Source: Nitrospira sp. (lineage in GTDB: Bacteria; Nitrospirota; Nitrospiria; Nitrospirales; Nitrospiraceae). From it: a stretch of 64,000 nt of DNA. The notes beneath the pieces were generated by a model. The model made no database searches. It was not told the origin of the DNA and saw nothing but the letters and a program-made list of their open reading frames with translations. The DNA is taken from assembly GCA_030692565.1 (NCBI GenBank), contig JAUYAO010000054.1:1-64000 (forward strand). The letters run 5' to 3'. Below, in pieces: positions 32,467 through 40,543 of the stretch; positions within the stretch are counted from its first letter, which is position 1, and every line of letters starts with the position of its first letter. A program made the translations under genes and the position numbers.

Positions 32467-33654
32467 TTAGCAGCACCCGCCAGCCGGGGCGCAATTCACC
32501 GCATCGCCGCCCACGGGCTGGCTGGCGCGATTGAGAATGGCAAAGTGCGGCGCGTAGCCTTCAGCTTCAAGGACCTTGAGCGTTTTTGAGCAGATTTCAA
32601 CCGGCTCGCCGCGGCGGAAGACATGGTGGTCATCATCGTGTGCTTCGAGAAACGGGCCAGCCATGAGGGCGTAGTCGCCTTTCCAGGTGCAAGGGACCTG
32701 TTCGGGAAACACAGCCGTCCATCGCGGATCCTCCCGGTTGAGCCACAGGGGAGCCTCGGAGAATACGAACAGCGCGGCGAAGGGGGGCCGGCTCAGCAGG
32801 GCGGCCAGCTCCGGAGTGAGCGGCTGGGGGATCCCGCGCATGTAAGGCGTGCCTCGTTCATCCACCACGCGGCTGAAGGGGCCGCGAAGCGTGGCGTAGC
32901 GCGCCGGGCGCACGGCCGTTTCAGCGGGAAGCTTGTAGCCGGTCAAGGTGACGGAGAAGAAATGAATGCCGTCGATTCGCTGCCAGGGGGACGACTTGAT
33001 CAGATGCAGTCCGACAAAACCGGCCTCCGTCATCCCGGCCATATAGTCAGTCAGCGTCAGCGCGCCGGATAAACAGTCGCCCCACTTCTCCGCATCATGC
33101 ACCAGGTATTGCGGCACGGGCTGGTCCGCGACGATGTCGGAAATCGTGAACCGCCCGCCCGGCTTGGCCACGCGGAACATCTCGCGAAAGACTTTCCGCT
33201 TGTCGGGAGCCAGGTTGATCACGCAGTTCGAAATAATCAGGTCGATGGTGTCGTCGGTGACCGGCATCGCGTCGGCCATCCCCTTGCGGAACTCGACATT
33301 GGACGCGGGATAGCCGAGATTGGTGGCGACCACGACCGCATTTTTGCGGGCGATCTCCAGCATCGTATCGGTCATGTCGATGCCGATCACTCGCCCGGTC
33401 GGGCCAACAAGCCGCGAGGCTTCGAAACAGTCGATCCCGCCGCCTGATCCGATGTCCAAGACCGTCTCTCCGGCGCTCACTGTGTTCAGTCCGGCCGGGG
33501 TACCGCACCCATACGAAATCTTGAGGACCTCTTCTGGGATGAACGATTTGAGGTTCGCCATGTCATAACTGGTCGGGCAGCACATCTGCTCGCCCGTGCT
33601 GGCGGCTTTGGCGTAACGGTCACTGACTTTTTTCTCGATTTCATCTATCGGCAT
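32467..33654 (-). CDS. arsM: Arsenite methyltransferase of the arsenosugar pathway (ArsM type)
   Basis: A 395-residue methyltransferase. From ATG 33654 (GAGG upstream): C25/C26 in MCCPTSYD, C50 in SYGCGTP, SAM motif TVLDIGSGGGIDC, and the fourth-type cysteine in IISNCVINL. These are the As(III)-binding cysteines plus SAM site of ArsM. About 130 extra C-terminal residues end in NCAPAGGCC, a cysteine cluster that may hold arsenic for handover to ArsS. It oxidatively methylates arsenite. No ArsR or arsenite pump is adjacent. Confidence 0.87.
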   Translation of the reverse strand: MPIDEIEKKVSDRYAKAASTGEQMCCPTSYDMANLKSFIPEEVLKISYGCGTPAGLNTVSAGETVLDIGSGGGIDCFEASRLVGPTGRVIGIDMTDTMLEIARKNAVVVATNLGYPASNVEFRKGMADAMPVTDDTIDLIISNCVINLAPDKRKVFREMFRVAKPGGRFTISDIVADQPVPQYLVHDAEKWGDCLSGALTLTDYMAGMTEAGFVGLHLIKSSPWQRIDGIHFFSVTLTGYKLPAETAVRPARYATLRGPFSRVVDERGTPYMRGIPQPLTPELAALLSRPPFAALFVFSEAPLWLNREDPRWTAVFPEQVPCTWKGDYALMAGPFLEAHDDDHHVFRRGEPVEICSKTLKVLEAEGYAPHFAILNRASQPVGGDAVNCAPAGGCC

Positions 33655-33696
33655 GGCGGCCTCGTCATGGTGTGGCAAGAAGGTATGTGATGGCTG

Positions 33697-33726
33697 TATG
33701 TACCAATCCTTTGCTTGTCGGGTCAA
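33697..33726 (-). promoter_or_regulatory. Possible promoter of arsM-arsS
   Basis: On the minus strand TTGACC (33726-33721) and TACATA (33702-33697) are 18 bases apart, with a leader of about 36 bases to the ArsM start. Five of six and four of six matches. No ArsR-like operator was recognised. Confidence 0.4.
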
Positions 33727-33846
33727 TCGGTATATTGCCGGGGGGATCGGGGAGGGATGATTGACGCCTGATTGTCACCTAGTCAATGTCGATAGTCGGC
33801 CGAACGACTGACCGCAGGGCCGTACCGCACCTCGGAGGAGTCCTGA

Positions 33847-33875
33847 TTGACAAGCTGTAGCCGTATGGCTACATT
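33847..33875 (+). promoter_or_regulatory. Toxin-antitoxin promoter with built-in palindromic operator
   Basis: TTGACA (33847-33852), 17 bases, TACATT (33870-33875). The spacer contains TGTAGCCGTATGGCTACA (33856-33873), a perfect 7-base inverted repeat with a 4-base centre that also covers part of the -10. A repressor bound here would block polymerase, the expected autoregulation by the antitoxin. The ATG of the toxin begins six bases after the -10, so the transcript is probably leaderless. Confidence 0.72.
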
Positions 33876-33880
33876 TGGTT

Positions 33881-34177
33881 ATGTTCGAGATCCGCACAAC
33901 ACGGGTGTTCGCCAGGTGGTTGGACGGTTTGCGTGATGTGCGCACGCGAGCACGCGTCCTTGTCAGGGTCGAGCGGCTGGCAGACGGTAATCCCGGAGAC
34001 GTCAAGCCGGTCGGGGAGGGCGTATCGGAAATGCGGATCGACTACGGACCTGGGTATCGGGTGTATTTCATACAGCGAGGGGAAGAGGTCATCGTTCTGT
34101 TGGCCGGTGGAGATAAACGGACCCAGGAGGCCGACATTCAACGAGCGCTCCGGCTCGCGAGGAATTTGGAGGGGTGA
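33881..34177 (+). CDS. RelE/ParE-superfamily toxin (HigB/Gp49 type)
   Basis: A 98-residue basic protein. The pattern FARWLDGLRDVRTRARVLVRVERLADGNPGDVKPVGEGVSEMRIDYGPGYRVYF and VIVLLAGGDKRTQEADIQRAL is that of putative addiction-module killer proteins (TIGR02683), mRNA-cleaving or gyrase-poisoning toxins. The gene precedes its antitoxin, as in HigBA. ATG 33881 gives the family start; a TTG two codons earlier overlaps the -10 box. No Shine-Dalgarno sequence, in line with leaderless translation. Confidence 0.85.
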   Translation: MFEIRTTRVFARWLDGLRDVRTRARVLVRVERLADGNPGDVKPVGEGVSEMRIDYGPGYRVYFIQRGEEVIVLLAGGDKRTQEADIQRALRLARNLEG

Positions 34178-34179
34178 CG

Positions 34180-34524
34180 ATGAGGAAGACAACGACAATC
34201 CGGTATGACACGGCGGACCATCTGAGATCGCCTGAGGATGTGGCGGCGTATCTGGAGGCGACGTTCGAGGAAGCCAATGGCGATGCCGCGTTCATCGCCA
34301 AGGCCTTGGGCAATGTCGCGCGATCCAAGGGGATGGCGAAAGTAGCGCGGGAAGCAGGACTGTCGCGTGAGAGCCTGTACAAGGCGCTCTCCGGCGACCG
34401 AAGCCCGGGGTTCGATACGGTTCTGAGAGTCATGGGTGCGTTGGGGCTGAACCTGCAAGTCCAGGTTTCGCGACCTCGTAAATTACGTTCGACTACACGT
34501 TCGTCCAAGCGAAGAGCGGTGTAA
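34180..34524 (+). CDS. Addiction-module antidote protein (HigA-like, HTH)
   Basis: A 114-residue antitoxin of the TIGR02684 type. The N-terminal MRKTTTIRYDTADHLRSPEDVAAYLEATFEEANGDAAFIAKALGNVARSKGM precedes a Cro/CI-like HTH (AKVAREAGLSRESLYKALSGDRSPGFDTVLRVMGALGL) and a basic tail. GGAGGGG lies before ATG 34180, two bases after the toxin stop. It should neutralise the toxin and bind the palindrome at 33856-33873 to repress the pair. Confidence 0.87.
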   Translation: MRKTTTIRYDTADHLRSPEDVAAYLEATFEEANGDAAFIAKALGNVARSKGMAKVAREAGLSRESLYKALSGDRSPGFDTVLRVMGALGLNLQVQVSRPRKLRSTTRSSKRRAV

Positions 34525-34731
34525 GGGGTGAGTGGGATTGTCAGCTGACAGCGGCACTGAGAATAGCTCCCGACACCAGTATTTGCCTCAGCGATACATA
34601 GCCCCGCAGTCGCAATTCATTGAAACAGCAACGGTCATGGCGTATGGTTTACGAACAGAATTGGTGGATCCGGCTCTTATGCGGGTCGGACTAAACACTG
34701 TTAGCCCGCAATAACCTCAAGGAGATGCTTC

Positions 34732-34947
34732 TTGCGTTGGCTTGCACACACTGAAAAAGATACTGCCACGGTCACCCGTAGGAAGCGCCTCTGGGACGCC
34801 ACGGGCCAATTCCACGCCAGCTCCTGGCTCAAGCCGCAAGAATATTCCGGCCTCACTCTCGGCCCCATCTTCGTGCGCTTTGCTGAGCGCCTTTGCCGCT
34901 GTCGTCCGCACGGCTACGATCTGTGCCCCGAATGGTTTTACCCATGA
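34732..34947 (+). pseudogene. Remnant of a type I restriction HsdM N-terminus
   Basis: A 71-residue frame with AAGGAG before a TTG start. The segment RRKRLWDATGQFHASSWLKPQEYSGLTLGPIFVRFAERL resembles the helical N-terminal domain of HsdM-type methylases (LW.AAD.LR.N.GL...EY...VLGLIFLRFAE). After that the homology stops and the frame ends at the ATGA that starts the next gene. Most of an hsdM gene is missing, so it is a fragment, though the overlap with the next gene may still couple translation. The resemblance is by eye. Confidence 0.55.
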
Positions 34948-35612
34948 GCCTAGTCAAGTCCAAACAACGCGTCTCTGACCACGGGGAAGTGTTCACGCCA
35001 TCGTGGATGGTCGAAGCAATGCTCGATCTCGTCAAGGGCGAGACCGAGCGCATTGACTCCCGATTCTTGGAGCCGGCGTGCGGGAGCGGGAACTTCCTCG
35101 TTCGGATTCTGCAGCGCAAGCTTGCTGCCGTCGAACTCAAGTTTGGAAAGTCCGACTTTGAAAAGCGGCACTACGCTCTTCTCGCCCTGATGTGTACCTA
35201 CGGGATTGAGATCTTGGCGGATAACATCGCCGAGTGCCGCTCTAACATGCTGGAGATCCTAGCCGACTATCTGAATCTCGAGGAGTCGGATAACCTGTAT
35301 CAGGCCGCTTTCTATGTGCTTTCGCAGAACCTCATCCACGGTGACGCCTTGTCGATGCGCACCAGCGATGGCCAGCCGATCACCTTTGCGGAGTGGGGCT
35401 ACCTCGGCAAGGGGAAGTTTCAGCGGCGAGATTTTCGCTTGGACATACTCACGCAGGCGTCGGCCTACAGTGCGGAGGGAGACCTCTTTGCCAACCTCGG
35501 AAAACATGAAATCTTTATGCCGACCAAGATCTACCCGCCGATGACGGTGAGCGAGCTGGCCACCGGGTTTATGCACGTGGCACTTGCCCCATCTCCTAGG
35601 GAGGAGGCATGA
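34944..35612 (+). CDS. DNA methyltransferase-like protein with SAM motif but no NPPY
   Basis: A 222-residue protein beginning MSLVKSKQRVSDHGEVFTPSWMVEAMLDLV. The N-terminal half matches N6-adenine methylases: the EVFTP motif and SAM motif I FLEPACGSGNFLVRILQRK, then YGIEILADNIAECRSNMLEIL. The catalytic N/DPPY motif, expected after LIHGDAL, is absent. The rest (FAEWGYLGKGKFQRRDFRLD, MPTKIYPPMTVSELA) is unlike a target-recognition domain. It may be an accessory subunit for the methylase two genes on. Starts and ends with ATGA overlaps. Confidence 0.72.
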   Translation: MSLVKSKQRVSDHGEVFTPSWMVEAMLDLVKGETERIDSRFLEPACGSGNFLVRILQRKLAAVELKFGKSDFEKRHYALLALMCTYGIEILADNIAECRSNMLEILADYLNLEESDNLYQAAFYVLSQNLIHGDALSMRTSDGQPITFAEWGYLGKGKFQRRDFRLDILTQASAYSAEGDLFANLGKHEIFMPTKIYPPMTVSELATGFMHVALAPSPREEA

Positions 35613-36760
35613 CGACGGTGGCTGCTTCCATACCTGTGCTTCGCTGGGCGGCGAAACGCGCGCGCTTTGACGACAGCGACTTGGTGGCACGTTTCAACAA
35701 GTGGCCCTTGTGGCTCAGTGGCGAAGCTCAGCCCACGCTCAAGCAACTGGAAGACTTCGCGCGCCTCACGCACACCGCCATCGGCTACTTTTTTCTGCCC
35801 CAGCCGCCCGCGCTGGCACTGCCGGTGCCGGACTTTCGCATCCTGCGCGACGAGGCGCTCGCCGAACCCAGCAGCAACCTGCTGGACACCCTTTACCTAT
35901 GCCAGCAACGGCAGGAGTGGTACCGCAACCATGCCCGTATGCACGGCTTGCCGGCCTTGCCATTCGTCGGCAGCGCCAGGTTGCAGGAAGCGCCGGAGGT
36001 GGTGGCACAACGTCTGCGCGAGACGCTGAGTTTGTCCGCCGAGGCGCGTCGCCAAATGCCCACCTGGGCGGATGCGTTGCGCCAGTTGATCGCCAAGGCC
36101 GAAGACGCCGGGGTGATGGTGATGGTGAGTTCCGTGGTGGGCAGCAACAGCCACCGCAAGCTGGACGTGGGTGAGTTTCGCGGCTTCGCGCTGGCGGACA
36201 GCCTTGCGCCGCTGGTCTTCTTGAACGGCGCTGACAGCAAGGCCGCGCAGATGTTCACGCTGGCGCATGAGCTGGCCCATGTGTGGCTGGGCGCAACGGG
36301 CGTGTCGGACACGCAGGTGGGGCAGGTGCCCGAGCAGCAAACCGAGCGCTGGTGCAACCAGGTCGCGGCGGAACTGCTGATGCCCATGGCGGAGCTGCGA
36401 GCAGCGCACCAGCCTGATGCGCCGATTCCGGACGAAATCCAGCGGTTGGCACGCGAGTTTAAGGTCAGCACGCTGGTGGCCTTGCGCCGCCTGTTCGACG
36501 CAGGCTTCATTAGCCAGGTTGCGCTGTGGCAGCACTACCGGGAGGAACAGGAGCGGCTGCGCACGCTGAAGGAACGCAGCAGCAGTGGCGGCGACTTCTA
36601 TCACAGCCTGGGCGCGCGCACCAGCAAGCGCTTTGCCCGCGCCATCGTATCCAGCACGCTGGAGGGGTTGACCTCGTTTCCAGATGCCTTCCGCATGCTG
36701 GGGATGCGCAAGACGGCCACGTTCTACGAAGCGGCGCGCGAGCTGGGAGTGACGGCGTGA
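35609..36760 (+). CDS. ImmA/IrrE-family metallopeptidase
   Basis: A 383-residue protein. An N-terminal helical region resembling XRE-linked segments (WPLWLSGEAQPTLKQLEDFARLTHTAIGYFFLP) precedes the ImmA/IrrE zinc domain with H220-E221-x-x-H224 in TLAHELAHVWLG and the downstream NQVAAELLMP. Family members cleave repressors or act as antitoxins of nuclease toxins. The next gene, DUF4411, is a recurrent partner of this protease type. Codon use looks richer in GC (frequent CTG, GCG) than the core genome, suggesting transfer. Both ends overlap neighbours by four bases. Confidence 0.87.
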   Translation: MTTVAASIPVLRWAAKRARFDDSDLVARFNKWPLWLSGEAQPTLKQLEDFARLTHTAIGYFFLPQPPALALPVPDFRILRDEALAEPSSNLLDTLYLCQQRQEWYRNHARMHGLPALPFVGSARLQEAPEVVAQRLRETLSLSAEARRQMPTWADALRQLIAKAEDAGVMVMVSSVVGSNSHRKLDVGEFRGFALADSLAPLVFLNGADSKAAQMFTLAHELAHVWLGATGVSDTQVGQVPEQQTERWCNQVAAELLMPMAELRAAHQPDAPIPDEIQRLAREFKVSTLVALRRLFDAGFISQVALWQHYREEQERLRTLKERSSSGGDFYHSLGARTSKRFARAIVSSTLEGLTSFPDAFRMLGMRKTATFYEAARELGVTA

Positions 36761-37251
36761 GCTATCTGCTGGACGCCAATGTGTTCATGTCCGCGAAGAA
36801 CCTGCACTACGGTCTGGATTTCTGCCCGGCGTTCTGGGACTGGCTGGTGCACAAGGGCAACACGGGATCGGTGTTCACCATCGACAAAGTGGCCGATGAA
36901 ATCGAGGCGGGCCAGGACGAGTTGTCGGACTGGGCCAGAAACCACGGCGATGCGCTCTTTCGGCGAACGCCTCCGACACTGGCGCCGCAGTTTACCCAGG
37001 TCAGCACCTGGGCTACGGGGCAGCAATACACACCGGCCGCTATCAACACCTTTCTGCAAGTGGCGGACTTCTATCTGATTGCGCACGCGCTGGCTGGCAA
37101 TCATGTGATCGTGACCCACGAACATCCGTCCAACTCGCCTAACCGGATCAAAATACCCGATGCCTGCGTGGGCCTGGGCGTGCGGTTTATGACGCCCTAC
37201 CAGATGCTGCGTATTGAACACGCTCGCTTCGTGCTGGGGACGCACGCATGA
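36757..37251 (+). CDS. DUF4411 PIN-like protein
   Basis: A 164-residue protein opening MSYLLDANVFMSAKNLHYGLDFCPAFWDWL, the DUF4411 signature with a PIN-type aspartate in LLDAN. Further acidic residues are in DKVADEIEAGQDEL and QVADFYLIAHALAGNHVIVTHE. PIN domains cut RNA, and this family is thought to be the toxin in ImmA/IrrE-DUF4411 pairs. GTG 36757 overlaps the protease stop (GTGA); a much longer frame upstream is antisense-type noise inside the protease gene. The stop overlaps the methylase start (ATGA). Confidence 0.82.
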   Translation: MSYLLDANVFMSAKNLHYGLDFCPAFWDWLVHKGNTGSVFTIDKVADEIEAGQDELSDWARNHGDALFRRTPPTLAPQFTQVSTWATGQQYTPAAINTFLQVADFYLIAHALAGNHVIVTHEHPSNSPNRIKIPDACVGLGVRFMTPYQMLRIEHARFVLGTHA

Positions 37252-38889
37252 GCGAGCAAGCCGCCTTCACACTCCGCGGCCGTAACCCGGATGTGCTGAC
37301 GTGCATCGCCAACCTCTCCAACGACAAGGTGTTCACACCGCCGGAGCTCGCGAACAGGATGCTGGACACGCTGGCCGAAACGTGGGCCGCCAACAACGGC
37401 GGCGTGAACATCTGGGCCGACAAGACGGTGAAGTTCCTGGACCCCTGCACGAAAACCGGCGTATTTCTACGCGAGATCACCAGCCGTCTCACCAAAGGGT
37501 TGGAGAAGAAAATTCCCGATCTCCAAGAACGCGTCGATCACATCCTGACCAAGCAGGTGTTCGGCATCGGCATCACGCACCTCACCAGCTTACTTGCACG
37601 CCGGAGTGTCTATTGCTCGAAGCACGCCAAGGGCACGCACTCCATCGCCAAGGGCTTCGCCAGCGATGCGGGCAACATCTGGTTCGAGCGCATGAAACAC
37701 GCGTGGGTAAATGGCAAGTGCACGTATTGCGGCGCAAGTCAGAAAGCATTGGACCGTGGTGAAGAGCTTGAAACCCATGCGTACGCGTTCATTCACACCA
37801 ACGATATCAAGACTTGGGTGACCAAGTTGTTTGGAGGCAATATGCAATTCGACGTGATCATAGGCAACCCGCCGTACCAATTGGACGACGGCGGCTACGG
37901 TAAGAGCGCGGCGCCGATCTACCACCTCTTTGTAGAACAGGCGAAAAAGCTCGAACCGCGCTATCTGTCACTCGTCATTCCCGCCCGTTGGTTCGCCGGC
38001 GGGAAGGGGCTGGATGAGTTCAGAGAGTCTATGCTCGCCGACGATCGCTTGCGCTCAATTGACGACTATCTCAGCGCGTCGGACGTCTTCCCGGGGGTGG
38101 GCCTCAAGGGCGGCGTTTGCTACTTCCTCTGGGACCGGGACAATCCTGGGCCCTGCCGAGTCACAACCCACTTCAAGGACTGGCCTGATTCGACCACCAC
38201 TCGCCCGCTTCTCGAAGAGGGTGCGGACGTGTTCATCCGCTTCAATGAAGGGCTGGCGATCTTCAGGAAGGTCGTTGCTGTCGAGAGTGGACAGTCGCAA
38301 TCGCTGTCCCTGCCTGACAATAGGCGTTTCGACCGACTGGTTAGTTCCAGAAAGCCGTTCGGGCTAGAGACAACGTTCAAGGGTAGGGCATCTAAGCGCG
38401 CCGGTGACGTGTTGGTCTATCAGAACGGCGGTACGGGATACACACAGCTCTATCACGACTGGCACTGACCTCATCGACAAGTGGAAGCTTTTCGCAAGCT
38501 ATGCTGCGCCGAGGACCGGTAACAAGGACACTTATCCGCATCGAATTATCAGTACGCCATTCGTCGGGGATCGAGGCAGCATCTCGTCGGAGACGTATCT
38601 CTGCATTGGTCCTTTTGACTCCCAGGCCGAGGCCGAGAGCGTTCTGTCCTACCTCTCCTGTCGACTGACTCGCCTCCTTATTCTTTTGCACAAGCCATCC
38701 CAACACACAACGCGCAAGGTTTACACGTTCGTGCCGACCCAGAAGTGGACCAGGCAGTGGACGGACGAGGATCTCTACGAAAAATATGCGCTCACCGCCA
38801 GTGAGATCGTCTTCATCGAGAAGATAGTCCGTCCGATGGATCTCACAAGCGACGATTCCGACGAGGCGGTTTCCGACGACGATGAGTAA
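37248..38889 (+). pseudogene. Eco57I-type adenine methylase, frameshifted
   Basis: Two frames make one gene. Frame 1 (37248-38468): NDKVFTPPELANRMLD, altered motif I FLDPCTKTGVFL, a CxxC at 158-161 and catalytic NPPY at 207-210 (FDVIIGNPPYQLDDGG), then GGVCYFLWDRD. It stops at 38468 in GYTQLYHDWH. Frame 2 resumes THSSITTGTDLIDKWKLF and runs to the stop at 38889 with the expected C-terminal recognition region. The break lies in the CA repeat at 38440-38446: two extra bases (one CA) would restore the reading. Either inactivation, phase variation or a read error. The 3' end overlaps the helicase gene by eight bases. Confidence 0.82.
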
Positions 38890-39712
38890 GTCCATCGAGG
38901 AAATCCTTGAGCCGAAGCCGGAAGCCCGGCCCCGCATCTACGCCTACTCCATCGCGGACGAGGCGCACAAGGGTCTCCTTAAGGTGGGGCAGACGACGCG
39001 CGACGTGAAGCAGCGCATCGCCGAGCAACTCAAGACCGCCAACATCAAAAACTACACTATTGAGCTGGATGTGGCCGGCGAGCGCGACGACGGCACGATC
39101 TTTAGCGACTACGACGTCCGCGAGGCGCTCGTCAAAAAGCGATTCGAGAACACCGAATTGGAGTGGGTACGGTGCTCGGTCAAGGACGTGAAGACCGTTC
39201 TTACTGAACTTCGCACCGGACAGCAGTTCACGGGAACGCATCACGAAACCTTCTCGATGCGGCGGGAACAGACCGAGGCTGTCGAAAAGACTTTTGACTA
39301 CTTCAATTCGATTTGGGCAGAGAATAAAAATGCCGCGCCACGTTTCTTGTGGAACGCAAAGATGCGCTTCGGTAAAACCTTCACCACTTATCAGCTCGCC
39401 AAGAAACTAAAGGCCAAGCGGGTGCTGGTGATGACTTTCAAGCCTGCTGTGGCGGATGCGTGGCAGACGGACCTCGAATCCCACGTGGACTTCGACGGCT
39501 GGCAATTCCTCTCGCGCCATTCTGACAGCGACCCGACAAGAGTTTCCACCACGACGCCACTCGTCTATTTCGGTTCATTGCAGGACTTGCTGGGCCGCGA
39601 TAAAGCTACTGGAAGCATTAAGCCAAAAAACAAGTGGATTCATAAGGAGAGGTGGCCCCAGCTGGTTGGACAGCATATTCCATTTCTTAAGTGGCGCCTC
39701 GCAGTGGTCTGA
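38882..39712 (+). pseudogene. GIY-YIG nuclease/DEAD-like helicase, truncated by an IS3 element
   Basis: About 257 native residues remain. Residues 19-96 look like a GIY-YIG/T5orf172 nuclease domain (RIYAYSIADEAHKGLLKVGQTTRDVKQRI). From 120 an SF2 helicase starts: Q-type lead (MRREQTEAVEKTFDYF), motif I KMRFGKTFTTYQLAKKL, Ia-like RVLVMTFKPAVADAWQ. The IS3 element joins at 39654, so helicase motifs II-VI are lost; the last 19 codons come from the IS. No remaining helicase sequence is seen beyond the element, so the 3' half was deleted. Probably the restriction part of the preceding methylase system. Confidence 0.82.
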
Positions 39713-40543
39713 CGACGCGGCCGTGAGCCGTGTCGTCAGGTTGTCGCAGTACACCTCTTCGGGCGTCTGGCCGTCAAGCGCTCGGGGCGGCCTCGTCTGG
39801 TTATAGAAGGTCAGGTACCGCCCCACTCCCTGACGAGCGGCGCTGATGCTGTCATAGGCCCGCAAATAGACCTCCTCGTACTTCACGCTCCGCCACAGCC
39901 GTTCGACAAACACGTTGTCCCGCCAGCAGCCGGTGCCGTCCATGCTGATCTGGATGCCATGGTCTTTCAGCAACCCCGTGAACTCCTGGCTCGTGAACTG
40001 GCAGCCTTGGTCTGTGTTGAAGATGGTCGGCGTGCCATAGCGGGCCAGGGCCTCCTGGACCGCCTCCATGCAGAAGTCGGTCGTCAGCGTGTTGGACAGC
40101 CGCCACGCCAACACGCGGCGACTCGCCCAGTCCAGGACCGCGAAGAGATACACCAAGCCCCGCGCCATCGGAAGGTACGTGATATCTGCCGCCCACACAT
40201 GGTTGGGGCGAGTGATCGCCAGATGACGAAGCAGATACGGATACACCCGATGCGCCGGATGTCGCTGGCTGGTCTGGGGTTGGCGGTACAGCGCTTCGAT
40301 GCCCATGCGGGCCATCAGGGTGCGTACTCGCTTCCGCCCAATCCTGTGACCTTCGCCCCGCACCAGGTCGCGCAACATCCGAGCTCCGGCAAACGGAGCG
40401 GTCAGATGCCGCTCGTCGATTCGGCGCATCAGCGCCAGATCCGATGCGGAGACTGGACGAGGCTGCGTGTAGGCCGTCGAGCGCGCCAGCTCTAGAAGCT
40501 GGCATTGCCGTATCACCGGGAGTGCGTGGGTGCGTGTGATCAT
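39575..40543 (-). CDS. IS3-family transposase OrfB
   Basis: A 322-residue rve integrase. HTH_21-like N-terminus (LMRRIDERHLTAPFAGARMLRDLVRGEGHRIGRKRVRTLM), then DDE residues in WAADITYLPM, NTDQGCQFTS and DNVFVERLWRSVKYEEV. ATG 40543 overlaps the orfA stop (ATGA). The reading frame has no stop inside the element: it passes the inverted repeat (codons for QLGP at the end) and takes about 26 residues from the disrupted helicase gene, read antisense, before a stop. Confidence 0.88.
   Translation of the reverse strand: MITRTHALPVIRQCQLLELARSTAYTQPRPVSASDLALMRRIDERHLTAPFAGARMLRDLVRGEGHRIGRKRVRTLMARMGIEALYRQPQTSQRHPAHRVYPYLLRHLAITRPNHVWAADITYLPMARGLVYLFAVLDWASRRVLAWRLSNTLTTDFCMEAVQEALARYGTPTIFNTDQGCQFTSQEFTGLLKDHGIQISMDGTGCWRDNVFVERLWRSVKYEEVYLRAYDSISAARQGVGRYLTFYNQTRPPRALDGQTPEEVYCDNLTTRLTAASSDHCEAPLKKWNMLSNQLGPPLLMNPLVFWLNASSSFIAAQQVLQ

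Noticed and set aside
34532-34714. 60-codon frame between the antitoxin and the HsdM remnant
   Set aside because: No ribosome site, no recognisable pattern; the 207-base gap shows nothing else.
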